Part shown: one piece after another, positions 38,433 to 47,186 of the stretch | Layout: each line of letters starts with the position of its first letter | Position numbering within the stretch: the stretch's first letter is position 1 | The notes under the pieces: generated by a model | What the model was told of the DNA's origin: nothing | The model's input: only the letters and a program-made list of their open reading frames with translations | Databases searched by the model: none | Translations under genes and position numbers: made by a program | Assembly (NCBI RefSeq): GCF_023036475.1 | Contig: NZ_JAJQKI010000004.1 | Coordinates: 248,001 to 312,000, forward strand | Source: Bacillus pinisoli | Lineage (GTDB): Bacteria > Bacillota > Bacilli > Bacillales > SA4 | DNA: 64,000 nucleotides | Reading direction: 5' to 3'

Positions 38433-38473
38433 CTAATTCACCTAAATTTTTCTGCGATTTTACCTCAGGAGAA

Positions 38474-39181
38474 CTACCTTGGTTTAATTCCAATATGTGT
38501 TGCAGCTACTCCAAATGTATGAGGCTTAACTTGTACATCTGTAAATCCTGCGTCCTTAAACATAGTTGCTAATTCAGTCATACCTGGAAAGTCTTTTGCA
38601 GACTCCTGTAACCAGGAATATTCTTCATAGCTTTTTGCAAAAAGCTTACCAAATAAAGGCATGATGTGTTGAAAGTAAATATAATAACCTTGTTTAAAGA
38701 CCGGTAATTCAGGTTGAGAAGTCTCTAAACACACTGCTTTCCCACCAGGTTTAACTACTCTGTACATTTCCTTTAGTACCTGCATATAATCTGGAACGTT
38801 TCTTAAACCGAATCCAATTGTAACAAAATCAAACGAATTGTCTGGGAATGGTAATGCCATTGCATTACCGTGAAGTAATTCCACTTGGTTCAGGTGAAGT
38901 TCTTCTACTTTCTGTTGTCCGACACTTAGCATATTTTTACTGAAGTCTAGACCATATACTTTCCCCTCAGGTCCCACTTCATTTGCTAGAGCTATTGTCC
39001 AATCTGCTGTTCCACAGCAAAGGTCGAGCGCATGATCTCCCTTTTGAACATTCATGATTTGCATAGTTTTTCGACGCCAAGCTATGTGTCGTTGAAAACT
39101 GATAATGGAATTCATTAGATCATATTTTCCAGAAATCTTTTCAAATGTACGATGAACTCTTTGTTCTTTAGATTCTTGCAT
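38474..39181 (-). CDS. menG: demethylmenaquinone methyltransferase
   Basis: 235 residues, UbiE/MenG family (also called menH or ubiE). SAM-binding [12 protein letters not shown], then [14 protein letters not shown]. Last step of menaquinone synthesis, feeding the qcrABC complex. Starts 3 bases after hepS with AGAAGGGTG upstream. Confidence 0.95.
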   Translation of the reverse strand: MQESKEQRVHRTFEKISGKYDLMNSIISFQRHIAWRRKTMQIMNVQKGDHALDLCCGTADWTIALANEVGPEGKVYGLDFSKNMLSVGQQKVEELHLNQVELLHGNAMALPFPDNSFDFVTIGFGLRNVPDYMQVLKEMYRVVKPGGKAVCLETSQPELPVFKQGYYIYFQHIMPLFGKLFAKSYEEYSWLQESAKDFPGMTELATMFKDAGFTDVQVKPHTFGVAATHIGIKPR

Positions 39182-39184
39182 ACT

Positions 39185-39985
39185 TCACCCTTCTTCCACT
39201 ATATGATGCACGGGACGATTAAACCGGTTGACAATACTTTGCACTCCACTAATCACTTCGGCCGTAAACGTAGATGTTGAAAGGATGGTTTGTATTCGAT
39301 CCTGTGTATGTTGAGCTAAACGATCAAACTGTTCCAACACTTCATCCATACTAGAATGATTAGTGCTAAAATCTCCTGTAATAACAGAGAAGCCCGTTTT
39401 CACATATCTTTCTTTTTCTCTATTTATACGTTTAAGTAACAGTACCTCTGAAATGACTGTTTTCCAATTTGTTAACTGATAGGTTTCCGCCATATTAATA
39501 AACAATTCACTTTCAATAATTCTAAGGCTTTCAGTAATAGAATCTGAATAGGAAGGATCCTGTCTATATACCCTTATTTTGTGTTCATTAATACGCTTAA
39601 TACAAGTAGCAATTGATTTTATCATGGTAACAGCATCTACTTTAGAAAGTAGACTGTAATATAGCCCACTATAATAGTCACCGGCTAACACTTTCAGTTG
39701 CTGCTCCGTTTGCTGAATACTTTGCAACTTCTTTTCTACAGACACTTCTTCATGTATATCTAAGGCAATTTGAACAAGCATTGTCGATATAATATAAGCC
39801 TCTAATGTATCGTCTAAGTCCATATCTTGACACATTGCTATCAATAAGAAGAGCTTGTCTTCATCTATTGTAGGTGGCTCAAGATACTTAATAAGATAGG
39901 AATGGTGAATATATTGGTTGATCTTATCGAGCATATATGAACTTTTACTATTAATGTCACTCACATCTATCACCCTTGTCCCCAT
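39185..39985 (-). CDS. hepS: heptaprenyl diphosphate synthase component I
   Basis: 266 residues, all-helical regulatory subunit. Family segments IDEDKLFLLIAM, QLKVLAGDYYSGLYYSLLS and INEHKIRVY are clear. Required with HepT for activity. The first ATG (AAGGA six bases upstream) gives an N-terminus ~13 residues longer than B. subtilis HepS; an internal GTG behind AAGGG is an alternative start. Confidence 0.92.
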   Translation of the reverse strand: MGTRVIDVSDINSKSSYMLDKINQYIHHSYLIKYLEPPTIDEDKLFLLIAMCQDMDLDDTLEAYIISTMLVQIALDIHEEVSVEKKLQSIQQTEQQLKVLAGDYYSGLYYSLLSKVDAVTMIKSIATCIKRINEHKIRVYRQDPSYSDSITESLRIIESELFINMAETYQLTNWKTVISEVLLLKRINREKERYVKTGFSVITGDFSTNHSSMDEVLEQFDRLAQHTQDRIQTILSTSTFTAEVISGVQSIVNRFNRPVHHIVEEG

Positions 39986-40167
39986 TCAAATCCTTATTTC
40001 TCTTACTATTTATTGTTATGCAAATACTTATACAACTCTATTGTATTAAAACCACCATTCATTATAGCATAGTCACACAGGAATTGTTTAACTATTCGTC
40101 TATAAATTACGGAATAGTTTCTATTATTGTCAGAAAAAACCATAATTAGGAAAAGAGATTCTAAAGT

Positions 40168-40192
40168 AGAAAAACTTGGCTATTGCCAAGTT
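40168..40192 (-). terminator. terminator upstream of hepS (end of folE-mtrB transcript)
   Basis: AACTTGGC pairs with GCCAAGTT around 4 bases, followed by TTTC on the minus strand. It is separated from mtrB by MITE copy C. Confidence 0.65.
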
Positions 40193-40262
40193 CAAAACTA
40201 AGAATAATCTTCTCTTTGTCATCATGCTATTTTATAAACTTAGTTGCTTTCTATCTTTTTCT

Positions 40263-40459
40263 AGGCTCTTTTCTAAAACTTTGTTGCTTTTCAAACTGAT
40301 TTTATAATAAGCATATCCCTTCTAATACTATAAGACCAAAGTGATAATTGTTAGAAAAGAGCAACTCTCTCTATTTAAAGCACTGACCAGTGTACTACCG
40401 AGTAAAAATCCGGCTTTTGGGATTTTTACGAAAGCAACAATCTATACGAGAACAGTCCT
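40263..40459 (+). mobile_element. MITE-like element, copy C
   Basis: 197 bp. Left end AGGCTCTTTTCTAAAACTTT; right end ends in CAGTCCT, a one-base insertion relative to CAGCCT. The internal hairpin GTAAAAATCC/GGATTTTTAC is intact (40402-40429). No clean 6-bp duplication. A partial left-end-like segment (40229-40252, TTTTATAAACTTAGTTGC) just outside suggests an older remnant. Confidence 0.8.
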
Positions 40460-40465
40460 TATTTT

Positions 40466-40696
40466 TTATTCTACTTCCGTATCCATTTGGCCATGAGCCG
40501 TCAAAATAACAGCTTTGCCTCTAATTTTAACGGCAGAAGTATGCTCGGTGAATTGGGCAATCATAACTTCACCCTTGTCAAGTTTTTCTGAATGATGAAA
40601 TCTTGTATCTGATCCTCTCGTTAATCCGATTACATTGACACCATTTTCCTTTGCTTTAATAACAAAGAAGTCGTTATTAGTTGTTTGCTCTTTCAT
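40466..40696 (-). CDS. mtrB: tryptophan RNA-binding attenuation protein (TRAP)
   Basis: 76 residues; forms an 11-subunit ring that binds tryptophan and wraps (G/U)AG-repeat RNA. The RNA-contacting Lys38, Lys57 and Arg59 (offset by one from B. subtilis) and the tryptophan-pocket LTRGSDT and HTSA segments are intact. Follows folE by 60 bases behind AGGGGAG. Its target leader lies at 32705-32791 in this window. Confidence 0.97.
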   Translation of the reverse strand: MKEQTTNNDFFVIKAKENGVNVIGLTRGSDTRFHHSEKLDKGEVMIAQFTEHTSAVKIRGKAVILTAHGQMDTEVE

Positions 40697-40756
40697 CGTT
40701 AACTCCCCTTCACTCGCGAAGTAGTTTCGTTTACAATCTCTAAAAAAGTTATTGAA

Positions 40757-41323
40757 TTATTGCTTTATAAAAGAGAGTACTTCTGCTCTTGCAGACATGT
40801 CATCAGCAAAAACTCCACGAACGGCAGATGTAATGGTAGAAGCACCTGGCTTTTTAACGCCTCTCATTGTCATACACATATGTTCTGCTTCAACAACAAC
40901 CATTACTCCTAAAGGTTCAAGAGATTCCACAATTGAATCAGCAACTGTAGAAGTTATGCGTTCTTGCAGTTGAGGTCTCTTTGCAACGGCTTCAACGGCT
41001 CTTGCTAACTTACTAAGACCTGTTACTTTTCCACCTCTTGGAATGTAAGCTACATGGGCTTTCCCATAGAAGGGTACTAGATGATGCTCGCACATAGAAA
41101 AGAACGGAATGTCTTTAACTAGTACAAGCTCTTCATGATCCTCTCCAAAAATGGTTTTAAAATGTTCTTTAGGGTCTTCATTTAGTCCAGAAAATACTTC
41201 AGCGTACATTTTAGCCACACGTTTTGGAGTGTCTAATAGTCCCTCACGATTAGGATCTTCTCCAATAGCCTCAAGTATTAATTTCACTGCATGTTGAATT
41301 TGTTCATAATTTATATTAGACAT
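40757..41323 (-). CDS. folE: GTP cyclohydrolase I
   Basis: 188 residues (mtrA in B. subtilis). First step of tetrahydrofolate synthesis. Zinc-ligand motifs [10 protein letters not shown] and MCMTMRG are intact, with [10 protein letters not shown]. Start 41323 follows AGGAGGAA by 6 bases; an upstream in-frame start has no ribosome site. Paired with mtrB as in B. subtilis. Confidence 0.96.
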   Translation of the reverse strand: MSNINYEQIQHAVKLILEAIGEDPNREGLLDTPKRVAKMYAEVFSGLNEDPKEHFKTIFGEDHEELVLVKDIPFFSMCEHHLVPFYGKAHVAYIPRGGKVTGLSKLARAVEAVAKRPQLQERITSTVADSIVESLEPLGVMVVVEAEHMCMTMRGVKKPGASTITSAVRGVFADDMSARAEVLSFIKQ

Positions 41324-41500
41324 GACAGGTTCCTCCTGTTGTTGTATGTATTCTATAAAGCAAATAAACAAGTGCTATGAAAAAATGTAATGTTCATGAG
41401 CAGTGTGTTTAAGTATAAAGTCTTATGTAATAATTTAGACAAGATATTTGATTAGAGCCTTGTCTAAGGAGATTTTAGCATAGTCGTGGTATAAAAGGCA

Positions 41501-41531
41501 AAAAAGAAGAGTCGCACAGTGTGCGACTCTC
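41501..41531 (-). terminator. hbs terminator
   Basis: GAGTCGCAC pairs with GTGCGACTC, followed by TTCTTTTTTG on the minus strand. Confidence 0.88.
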
Positions 41532-41550
41532 TCTCCCTAGTATGTAAGGA

Positions 41551-41823
41551 TTATTTTACTGCATCTTTAAGAGCTTTTCCTGGTTTGAATGCAGGAACTT
41601 TGCTCGCAGCGATTTCGATTTCTTCACCAGTTTGTGGGTTACGTCCCTTACGAGCTGCACGCTCACGAACTTCAAAGTTACCAAAACCAATTAATTGAAC
41701 CTTATCACCATTTTTAAGTGCTTCTAAAATTGAATCAAAAACAGCATCAACTGCTTTTGTAGCATCTTTCTTAGAAAGTTCACTAGCTTCTGCTACTGCG
41801 TTAATTAGATCTGTCTTGTTCAT
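41551..41823 (-). CDS. hbs: DNA-binding protein HU
   Basis: 90 residues; abundant nucleoid protein that bends [15 protein letters not shown] start and the beta-arm motif [18 protein letters not shown] are canonical. Start 41823 follows GGAGGAGGTG. The upstream region is long (to 42502) and includes a SigA promoter and a CTTGC-box array. Confidence 0.97.
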   Translation of the reverse strand: MNKTDLINAVAEASELSKKDATKAVDAVFDSILEALKNGDKVQLIGFGNFEVRERAARKGRNPQTGEEIEIAASKVPAFKPGKALKDAVK

Positions 41824-42016
41824 GCCATTCACCTCCTCCCAAATGGATATTCGGTGCATATAGTCTCACAAGAGATATACGTCACATTCATTTTCGTTTT
41901 ACAAATGCGATATTACACATAAGTCAGTGATTGTGAAATAAACAACTTACTATCATTACTTCACAATTTTTCAAGTTTCTATACTTGTAAAAGCAAGCAA
42001 ATCGCCTGCAAGCCTT

Positions 42017-42045
42017 ATATTAAACGATATTTTGACATAATTCAA
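42017..42045 (-). promoter_or_regulatory. SigA-type promoter of hbs
   Basis: Minus strand: TTGAAT (42040-42045), 17-base spacer, TAATAT (42017-42022), giving a ~185-base leader. A second weaker candidate (TTGAAA, TAGTAA) lies nearer the gene. Bases 42046-42249 show no other feature. Confidence 0.55.
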
Positions 42046-42249
42046 TACATTTCCATAGAAATCTTTCAAATTTAGTCATATTTCTCCATTTAAGGAAACA
42101 ATTATTTCCCCGCTGTCGTTTATATTATCTTCATTTGCTTGTTGTTTTTCCATAACCGCTGGTAACTTAGGACAATGTTGGATAATTCCCTGTCTTTTGA
42201 ATTCTTCAGGAATCCAATGACATGTCGTTTTTTTTGAGTAGTTGGAACT

Positions 42250-42411
42250 CTTCTTGCGGGTTTATTCAGTTTTCTTGCCAGATCGTTATTCATACTTGCG
42301 ATTTCATCTCACTTTCTTGCCGCAGCTCCATTTACTTGCGACTTCAAACTACATTCTTGCTAGTTTCTCTTTTTTCTTGCAAGTTCGTATTATTTTCTTG
42401 CGAATACACCA
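42250..42411 (+). repeat. CTTGC-box array 2 (8 boxes, diverged spacers)
   Basis: Eight boxes with the C of CTTGC at 42253, 42274, 42295, 42316, 42335, 42356, 42376 and 42397: spacing 21, 21, 21, 19, 21, 20, 21. Four boxes span 81-82 bp, as in array 1, although the sequences between boxes are mostly unrelated to each other. Same strand as array 1. Located between the spoIVA terminator and hbs. Confidence 0.85.
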
Positions 42412-42501
42412 TTCTTTAACATTGTAGTTGTGTTCGTAATCTTGTCTCCACGCAAATAACATCTTTTTAGATACAGTAGCCAAATGCATTCTTCTATACA
42501 A

Positions 42502-42530
42502 ACAAAAAAAAGACCCCTTCTCGGAGTCAG
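42502..42530 (-). terminator. spoIVA terminator
   Basis: GACTCC pairs with GGGGTC around GAGAA, followed by TTTTTTTTG on the minus strand; starts a few bases after the spoIVA stop. Confidence 0.75.
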
Positions 42531-42534
42531 GAGC

Positions 42535-44013
42535 CTATAGGATAATAGCGATTAAACCGCCAGATCCTTCGTTAATTATTCTCTCTAGTGTTTCTTTTAG
42601 TTTATATCTTGCATTTTCAGGCATTAGTGAAAGTTTAGCTTGAATACCTTCACGCACAATGGAGCTCAGTGATCTGCCAAAAATATCTGAATTCCAGATT
42701 GATAGTGGATCGTCCTCAAAGTCCTGCATGAGGTAACGTACTAACTCCTCACTTTGTTTCTCTGTACCGATAATTGGTGCAAACTCTGATTCAACATCCA
42801 CCTTGATCATGTGAATAGATGGAGCAACAGCCTTAAGTCTTACACCAAATCGTGAACCTTGTCTGATGATTTCAGGCTCATCTAATGCCATGTCAGATAA
42901 AGCTGGAGCTGCAATACCATAACCAGTTTGCTTCACCATTTTTAAGGCATCAGCTACTTGGTCATACTCCGCTTTTGCATATGCAAAGTCTTGCATTAGT
43001 TGTAACAAGTGGTCTTTCCCTCGGATTTCTACTCCTACTACCTCTTTTAGGATTTGATCATATAATGCATCAGGTGCATATAGATCAATTTCCGCTACGC
43101 CTTGCCCCATTTCAATTCCCGCTAAGCCGGCATTTTCAATGAAGTCATACTCGCTGAATAGACCCACTACACGATCTACATCACGAAGACGTTTAATATC
43201 TTTCACTGTATCTTTTACAGCATCTTGGTAGCTTTCACGTAACCAGTGGTTATCACGAAGTACCATTACCCAGCTAGGTAGGTTAACATTAACTTCTAAC
43301 ACTGGGAATTCATAAAGTGCTTCACGAAGTACGTTATATACATCAGATTCTCTCATGCTTTCTACGCTCATCGCTAGAACCGGAATATCATACTGCTCAG
43401 ACAACTTTTGACGAAGTTGCTCTGTTTCAGGGTGATGAGGGCGGACTGTATTGATAACCATGATGAATGGCTTTCCAACCTCTTTTAGTTCATTAATAAC
43501 TCTTTCTTCTGATTGAACATAATCGTTACGAGGGATTTCACCAATCGATCCATCCGTCGTGATAACGACTCCAATCGTAGAATGTTCTTGAATTACTTTT
43601 CTTGTCCCGATTTCTGCTGCTTCATGGAATGGGATTGGCTCCTCATACCATGGCGTATTAATCATTCTTGGACCATTCTCATCTTCGTAACCTTTTGCAC
43701 CAGGCACTGTGTATCCCACACAGTCTACTAGACGAATATTTACATCTAATCCATCTGAAACATGTAGCGACACAGCTTGATTCGGTACAAATTTTGGCTC
43801 AGTTGTCATAATTGTCTTTCCTGCTGCACTTTGAGGCAACTCATCTTGTGCGCGTGCTTTGTCAGCTTCATTTTGAATATTAGGTAAAACTACTAATTCC
43901 ATGAACTTTTTAATAAAAGTAGATTTCCCTGTACGAACTGCACCTACAACTCCTAAATATATATCGCCACCAGTGCGCTCAGCGATATCCTTAAAAATAT
44001 CTACCTTTTCCAA
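42535..44013 (-). CDS. spoIVA: stage IV sporulation protein A, coat morphogenetic ATPase
   Basis: 492 residues, identical in length to B. subtilis SpoIVA. P-loop GAVRTGKST at residues 23-31, switch-like LVDCVGYTVPGA, and the C-terminal GSGGLIAIIL. It polymerises on the outer forespore membrane to form the coat basement. The start codon is TTG behind GGGAGGGG. A SigE-like promoter lies ~80 bases upstream. Confidence 0.98.
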   Translation of the reverse strand: MEKVDIFKDIAERTGGDIYLGVVGAVRTGKSTFIKKFMELVVLPNIQNEADKARAQDELPQSAAGKTIMTTEPKFVPNQAVSLHVSDGLDVNIRLVDCVGYTVPGAKGYEDENGPRMINTPWYEEPIPFHEAAEIGTRKVIQEHSTIGVVITTDGSIGEIPRNDYVQSEERVINELKEVGKPFIMVINTVRPHHPETEQLRQKLSEQYDIPVLAMSVESMRESDVYNVLREALYEFPVLEVNVNLPSWVMVLRDNHWLRESYQDAVKDTVKDIKRLRDVDRVVGLFSEYDFIENAGLAGIEMGQGVAEIDLYAPDALYDQILKEVVGVEIRGKDHLLQLMQDFAYAKAEYDQVADALKMVKQTGYGIAAPALSDMALDEPEIIRQGSRFGVRLKAVAPSIHMIKVDVESEFAPIIGTEKQSEELVRYLMQDFEDDPLSIWNSDIFGRSLSSIVREGIQAKLSLMPENARYKLKETLERIINEGSGGLIAIIL

Positions 44014-44079
44014 GTGATCCCCTCCCGATCTTCAAACTTCTTCTTGGGATAATAATCTATCCAAAAATGACTAATAATC

Positions 44080-44119
44080 TAGGACAATATATCTTATGAT
44101 GTTGTCCTATTTAATTATG
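44080..44119 (-). promoter_or_regulatory. SigE-like promoter of spoIVA flanked by an inverted repeat
   Basis: Minus strand: CATAATT (44113-44119), 14-base spacer, CATAAGAT (44091-44098), a fair match to SigE sites. The perfect inverted repeat TAGGACAA (44102-44109 minus) / TTGTCCTA (44080-44087 minus) brackets the -10 element and looks like an operator. Confidence 0.6.
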
Positions 44120-44377
44120 ACTATTGTTGTAGAAATTTTTTTGAATTCTACTTGAATGTTTTGCTATGTTAAAGCCATCTGTGGAGTAGTAGGCTTACGT
44201 TTTTCTTTAACAAAGCATAAGTATAAAAGGGTATTTGCACCTGTAAAATGAAAGAGTCCCATTTTACAATTTGGTAGCTACTCTTGAAAGATTTACCTAG
44301 AAAACAAATAGTTTCGTTACTAGGTTCGTCTTTCAATGCAAATAAGAAAGTATTCACTTTCTTACTTACAAAACAAA

Positions 44378-44413
44378 AACCCTTCTGTAGAGTGTATTCT
44401 AATCAGAAGGGTT
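44378..44413 (-). terminator. yphF terminator
   Basis: ACCCTTCTG pairs perfectly with CAGAAGGGT across a 15-base loop, followed by TTTTGTTTTG on the minus strand. The 44120-44377 stretch between it and the spoIVA promoter has no supported gene. Confidence 0.75.
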
Positions 44414-44446
44414 CATGACAAATTTAGTAAATTTTTTTTAAGAAGT

Positions 44447-44518
44447 GTTTTCGTATAAATTCTAATTGGCAAAGACTAATGTTTTTTGCTTTATATTTAG
44501 AGAGTTGAGATTCAGATA
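44447..44518 (-). mobile_element. possible decayed MITE remnant
   Basis: GTGTTTTCGTATAAATTCTA resembles the MITE right end, and TATATTTAGAGAGTTGAGA resembles an internal part of copy B. The central hairpin is missing. Weak, degenerate match. Confidence 0.3.
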
Positions 44519-44559
44519 AAGCCATCTATATCGCTTTATACATATTAGTAGCCAATTTC

Positions 44560-45279
44560 TTACTCCAACTCATCTAAAAACACAGGTTCGTTGTTGTTAA
44601 TGGTATAAGGTACTGAGAAGGCTGGTACAAATACTGAATCTAGTAAGAGTAGCGGCCGTATATCATCACCAGGCTGAAAATTGTGGTCAGATTCTTGTAG
44701 CAACTTATATAAATCTATAGAGTAATCAATATAAATTTCGCCTTCATTGCTCATAATAAACGGTAAGTTTTCACCTGTGAAGGGACTAACCACAAAAGGT
44801 GGTTCTTTATAACCTAATTTTTCATAATCAATTGTATAGATATGACTAGCTAACACTTGATCTAATGGAGCATATCCTCCATTTGTTTGTTTAAACATAT
44901 TGATCCGTGTCTTTAAATCCCTTATTGCATCTGCTAGACGTAAATCAATCAGCTTGACGGTTGGATTTTCCTCCACGTCTACTAATACATACTGATAAAT
45001 GCCTCCATTTTCATACGCAGTAGAAGGTGGTTCTGCCATATAACGAGGAACAACTTTCCCAAAATCAATCGGGTATTTTTGATAGATAGGTGTAGCCATA
45101 TCACGATCTTTAATTGGCAATAACCCACCACTGTCCTCTTTAAATTGATTGACGGCAGACTGCACGGAAACAAGTTGTTCTTTATATGGGATTGTGTTTT
45201 GTGCTAATCTGTCATCCGGGTATAAACAGCCCGATAGAAGAACAGTACAAAGAATTAAAAGAAATGTATATTTTTTCAT
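44560..45279 (-). CDS. yphF: YphF lipoprotein
   Basis: 239 residues. Signal peptide MKKYTFLLILCTVLLSGC with lipobox LSGC, so it is predicted to be anchored on the outer face of the membrane. Two similar segments (QSAVNQFKEDSGGLLPIKD and LKTRINMFKQTNGGYAPLD) suggest an internal duplication. Function unknown. ATG 45279 chosen over a preceding in-frame GTG because AAGGCGG then lies 6 bases upstream. Confidence 0.88.
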   Translation of the reverse strand: MKKYTFLLILCTVLLSGCLYPDDRLAQNTIPYKEQLVSVQSAVNQFKEDSGGLLPIKDRDMATPIYQKYPIDFGKVVPRYMAEPPSTAYENGGIYQYVLVDVEENPTVKLIDLRLADAIRDLKTRINMFKQTNGGYAPLDQVLASHIYTIDYEKLGYKEPPFVVSPFTGENLPFIMSNEGEIYIDYSIDLYKLLQESDHNFQPGDDIRPLLLLDSVFVPAFSVPYTINNNEPVFLDELE

Positions 45280-45343
45280 CACGATCCGCCTTATCTAAGT
45301 TATTTATTATGGCTGTTTTCAGCGGTCTAGGAATAAGACTTAA

Positions 45344-45544
45344 TTACCCATTCACCGGTCCGCTAAATACAACAAATAATATGACAATTCCCGCAATAAT
45401 CATCATACTATATGCTAATATGGCTGTAATCCACTTCAAAACACCTTTCAATTTATATCGACTTAGCATAATAGTCATAACTGATAAGAACATTAATCCC
45501 ATAGCACCAAGGGCAAACCACATTTTTATAAGTCCATCTGACAT
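45344..45544 (-). CDS. yphE: YphE, DUF2768 membrane protein
   Basis: 66 residues with two membrane segments (about 7-25 and 37-60). Start 45544 follows AAGGAGTGAG; the longer frame has no ribosome site. Conserved small protein of spore formers; function not known. Upstream of yphF with a 64-base gap. Confidence 0.85.
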   Translation of the reverse strand: MSDGLIKMWFALGAMGLMFLSVMTIMLSRYKLKGVLKWITAILAYSMMIIAGIVILFVVFSGPVNG

Positions 45545-45647
45545 ACTCTCACTCCTTCTTAAATCGACAAATATTATACCATAAAACCACATCATTTTTG
45601 AAAGCTTATTTCACCTCATCCTATGTACAACCGAAAAATTAACAACA

Positions 45648-45681
45648 AAAAACTGAAGTAAAGGGGGCATCCTTACTTCAG
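45648..45681 (-). terminator. terminator after the spoVIF-like gene
   Basis: CTGAAGTAAGG pairs with CCTTTACTTCAG (one bulge), followed by TTTTTTG on the minus strand. Confidence 0.85.
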
Positions 45682-45791
45682 CACGACTAGATATATCCAT
45701 ACAACAAAGCAGCTCATTACAAAGTTTGCTTCGTAGTATTCTATGCAACTCCTAGTATAATGGCATCAAACGGTAGCCTATTTATACTAAA

Positions 45792-46037
45792 TTATTTTTT
45801 GAACATCTTACCGATTGTATTGATATCCATCGGCATGTTGTTATTAATAATAGCTTCCACAATTTTATCTTCTTTCTCTTTCGTAACTGGCTTTCCTGCA
45901 AGGGCAGAAACTTGCTTAATTAATTGACGAACTGTTTGTTCATCTTGAAAGTTAGCACCTTTGACAGAGTCAGCTAAACCAAAGATATCTTCTTTTTTTA
46001 TGTTCGTTTTCTTTTCAATGTTATCAAATAAACTCAT
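45792..46037 (-). CDS. stage VI sporulation protein F-like protein
   Basis: 81 residues: SLFDNIEKKTNIKKEDIFGLADSV then QTVRQLIKQVSALAGKPVTKEKEDKIVEAI, the full SpoVIF (YjcC) family pattern. In B. subtilis spoVIF is elsewhere and regulates late coat assembly, so this may be a relocated orthologue or a paralogue. Start ATG 46037 lies 10 bases after GGAGG; a TTG at 46043 is possible but too close. Confidence 0.82.
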   Translation of the reverse strand: MSLFDNIEKKTNIKKEDIFGLADSVKGANFQDEQTVRQLIKQVSALAGKPVTKEKEDKIVEAIINNNMPMDINTIGKMFKK

Positions 46038-46129
46038 AAACAAAAATCCTCCTCCGCATAAGACTCACCATATCGTATGCAGGATAGAGGATTCTGTGAT
46101 TAAATATTAGGCTTGATCTTAAATTTCGT

Positions 46130-47167
46130 CTAATTTTCTGCTCGGTCTAAGATTGAAGCAAGGTCTTCCATCTCATGAGTTTTACCACGAGCCATAAGGG
46201 TGTCTACAGCTTCTTTTGGTGTCTTGTTGTTGAACAATACATCATACAATGCATTTGTAATCGGCATACTGACTTCCATTTTTTGAGCTAGCTGGTAAGC
46301 CGCTTTAGTTGTCCGCACCCCTTCTACTACCATTCCCATGTTATCTAAGACTTCATTTAGGCTATGACCTTTTCCTAAAAGGTTCCCTGCTCTCCAATTT
46401 CGACTGTGAACACTTGTACACGTAACAATTAAGTCACCTATACCTGTAAGTCCAGCGAAAGTTAGAGGGTTTGCTCCCATAGCAACGCCAAGCCTTGCAA
46501 TTTCGGCAAGTCCTCTCGTCATTAATGCCGCTTTTGCATTGTCACCGTATCCTAGTCCATCTGTAATACCAGCAGCAAGAGCAATGATGTTTTTAAGTGC
46601 TCCACCAATTTCAACCCCTATGACATCGGGATTCGTATAAACCCTTAAATGCTGATTGATAAACATGTCTTGTATTCTTTCAGCTGATTTCATATTCTCA
46701 CAAGCAACCGTAACAGTGGTAGGCTGTCTTCTACTTACCTCTTCTGCATGACTTGGTCCAGAAAGTACCACCACATCTGCTAACAGCTCAGACGGCATTT
46801 CTTCACTAATGACTTCAGACACCCGTTTAAACGTTTCTGGTTCAATCCCTTTACTTACATGAACAATTGTTACAGGTGTTTGAAGTACACTTCGAATTTG
46901 GGCCATTACCTCACGAATCGCTTTTGTTGGTACCGCTAAAATAATAGTATCTATCTCTTGGAGAGCACCTTCTAAAGACGAATATCCCTTTATATTTTCC
47001 GGAAGCTCAATGCCCGGCAAATATTTCTCATTCGTTCGTTTCGTATTAATTTCTTCGATCTGTGATTCTTTATGACCCCATAATTGTACTTGGTACCCAT
47101 TATCAGCAAGAACAATAGCTAATGCTGTTCCCCAGCTTCCGGCACCTACTACAGCTACATTCCCCAT
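46130..47167 (-). CDS. gpsA: glycerol-3-phosphate dehydrogenase [NAD(P)+]
   Basis: 345 residues, same as B. subtilis. Makes sn-glycerol 3-phosphate for phospholipids. [10 protein letters not shown], the [12 protein letters not shown] and [13 protein letters not shown] (catalytic Lys) are intact. Start 47167 follows GGAGG by 6 bases. 19 bases downstream of der. Confidence 0.97.
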   Translation of the reverse strand: MGNVAVVGAGSWGTALAIVLADNGYQVQLWGHKESQIEEINTKRTNEKYLPGIELPENIKGYSSLEGALQEIDTIILAVPTKAIREVMAQIRSVLQTPVTIVHVSKGIEPETFKRVSEVISEEMPSELLADVVVLSGPSHAEEVSRRQPTTVTVACENMKSAERIQDMFINQHLRVYTNPDVIGVEIGGALKNIIALAAGITDGLGYGDNAKAALMTRGLAEIARLGVAMGANPLTFAGLTGIGDLIVTCTSVHSRNWRAGNLLGKGHSLNEVLDNMGMVVEGVRTTKAAYQLAQKMEVSMPITNALYDVLFNNKTPKEAVDTLMARGKTHEMEDLASILDRAEN

Positions 47168-47186
47168 ATTCATCCTCCCTCTCTTC

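Noticed and set aside
42511..42525. GAGAAGGG (minus strand) as a SpoIIIE-type DNA translocation signal
   Set aside because: It forms part of the spoIVA terminator stem-loop, and a single octamer gives no skew information.
44169..44357. 62-residue minus-strand open frame
   Set aside because: GTG start without a ribosome site, no recognisable family, and it overlaps spacer hairpins.
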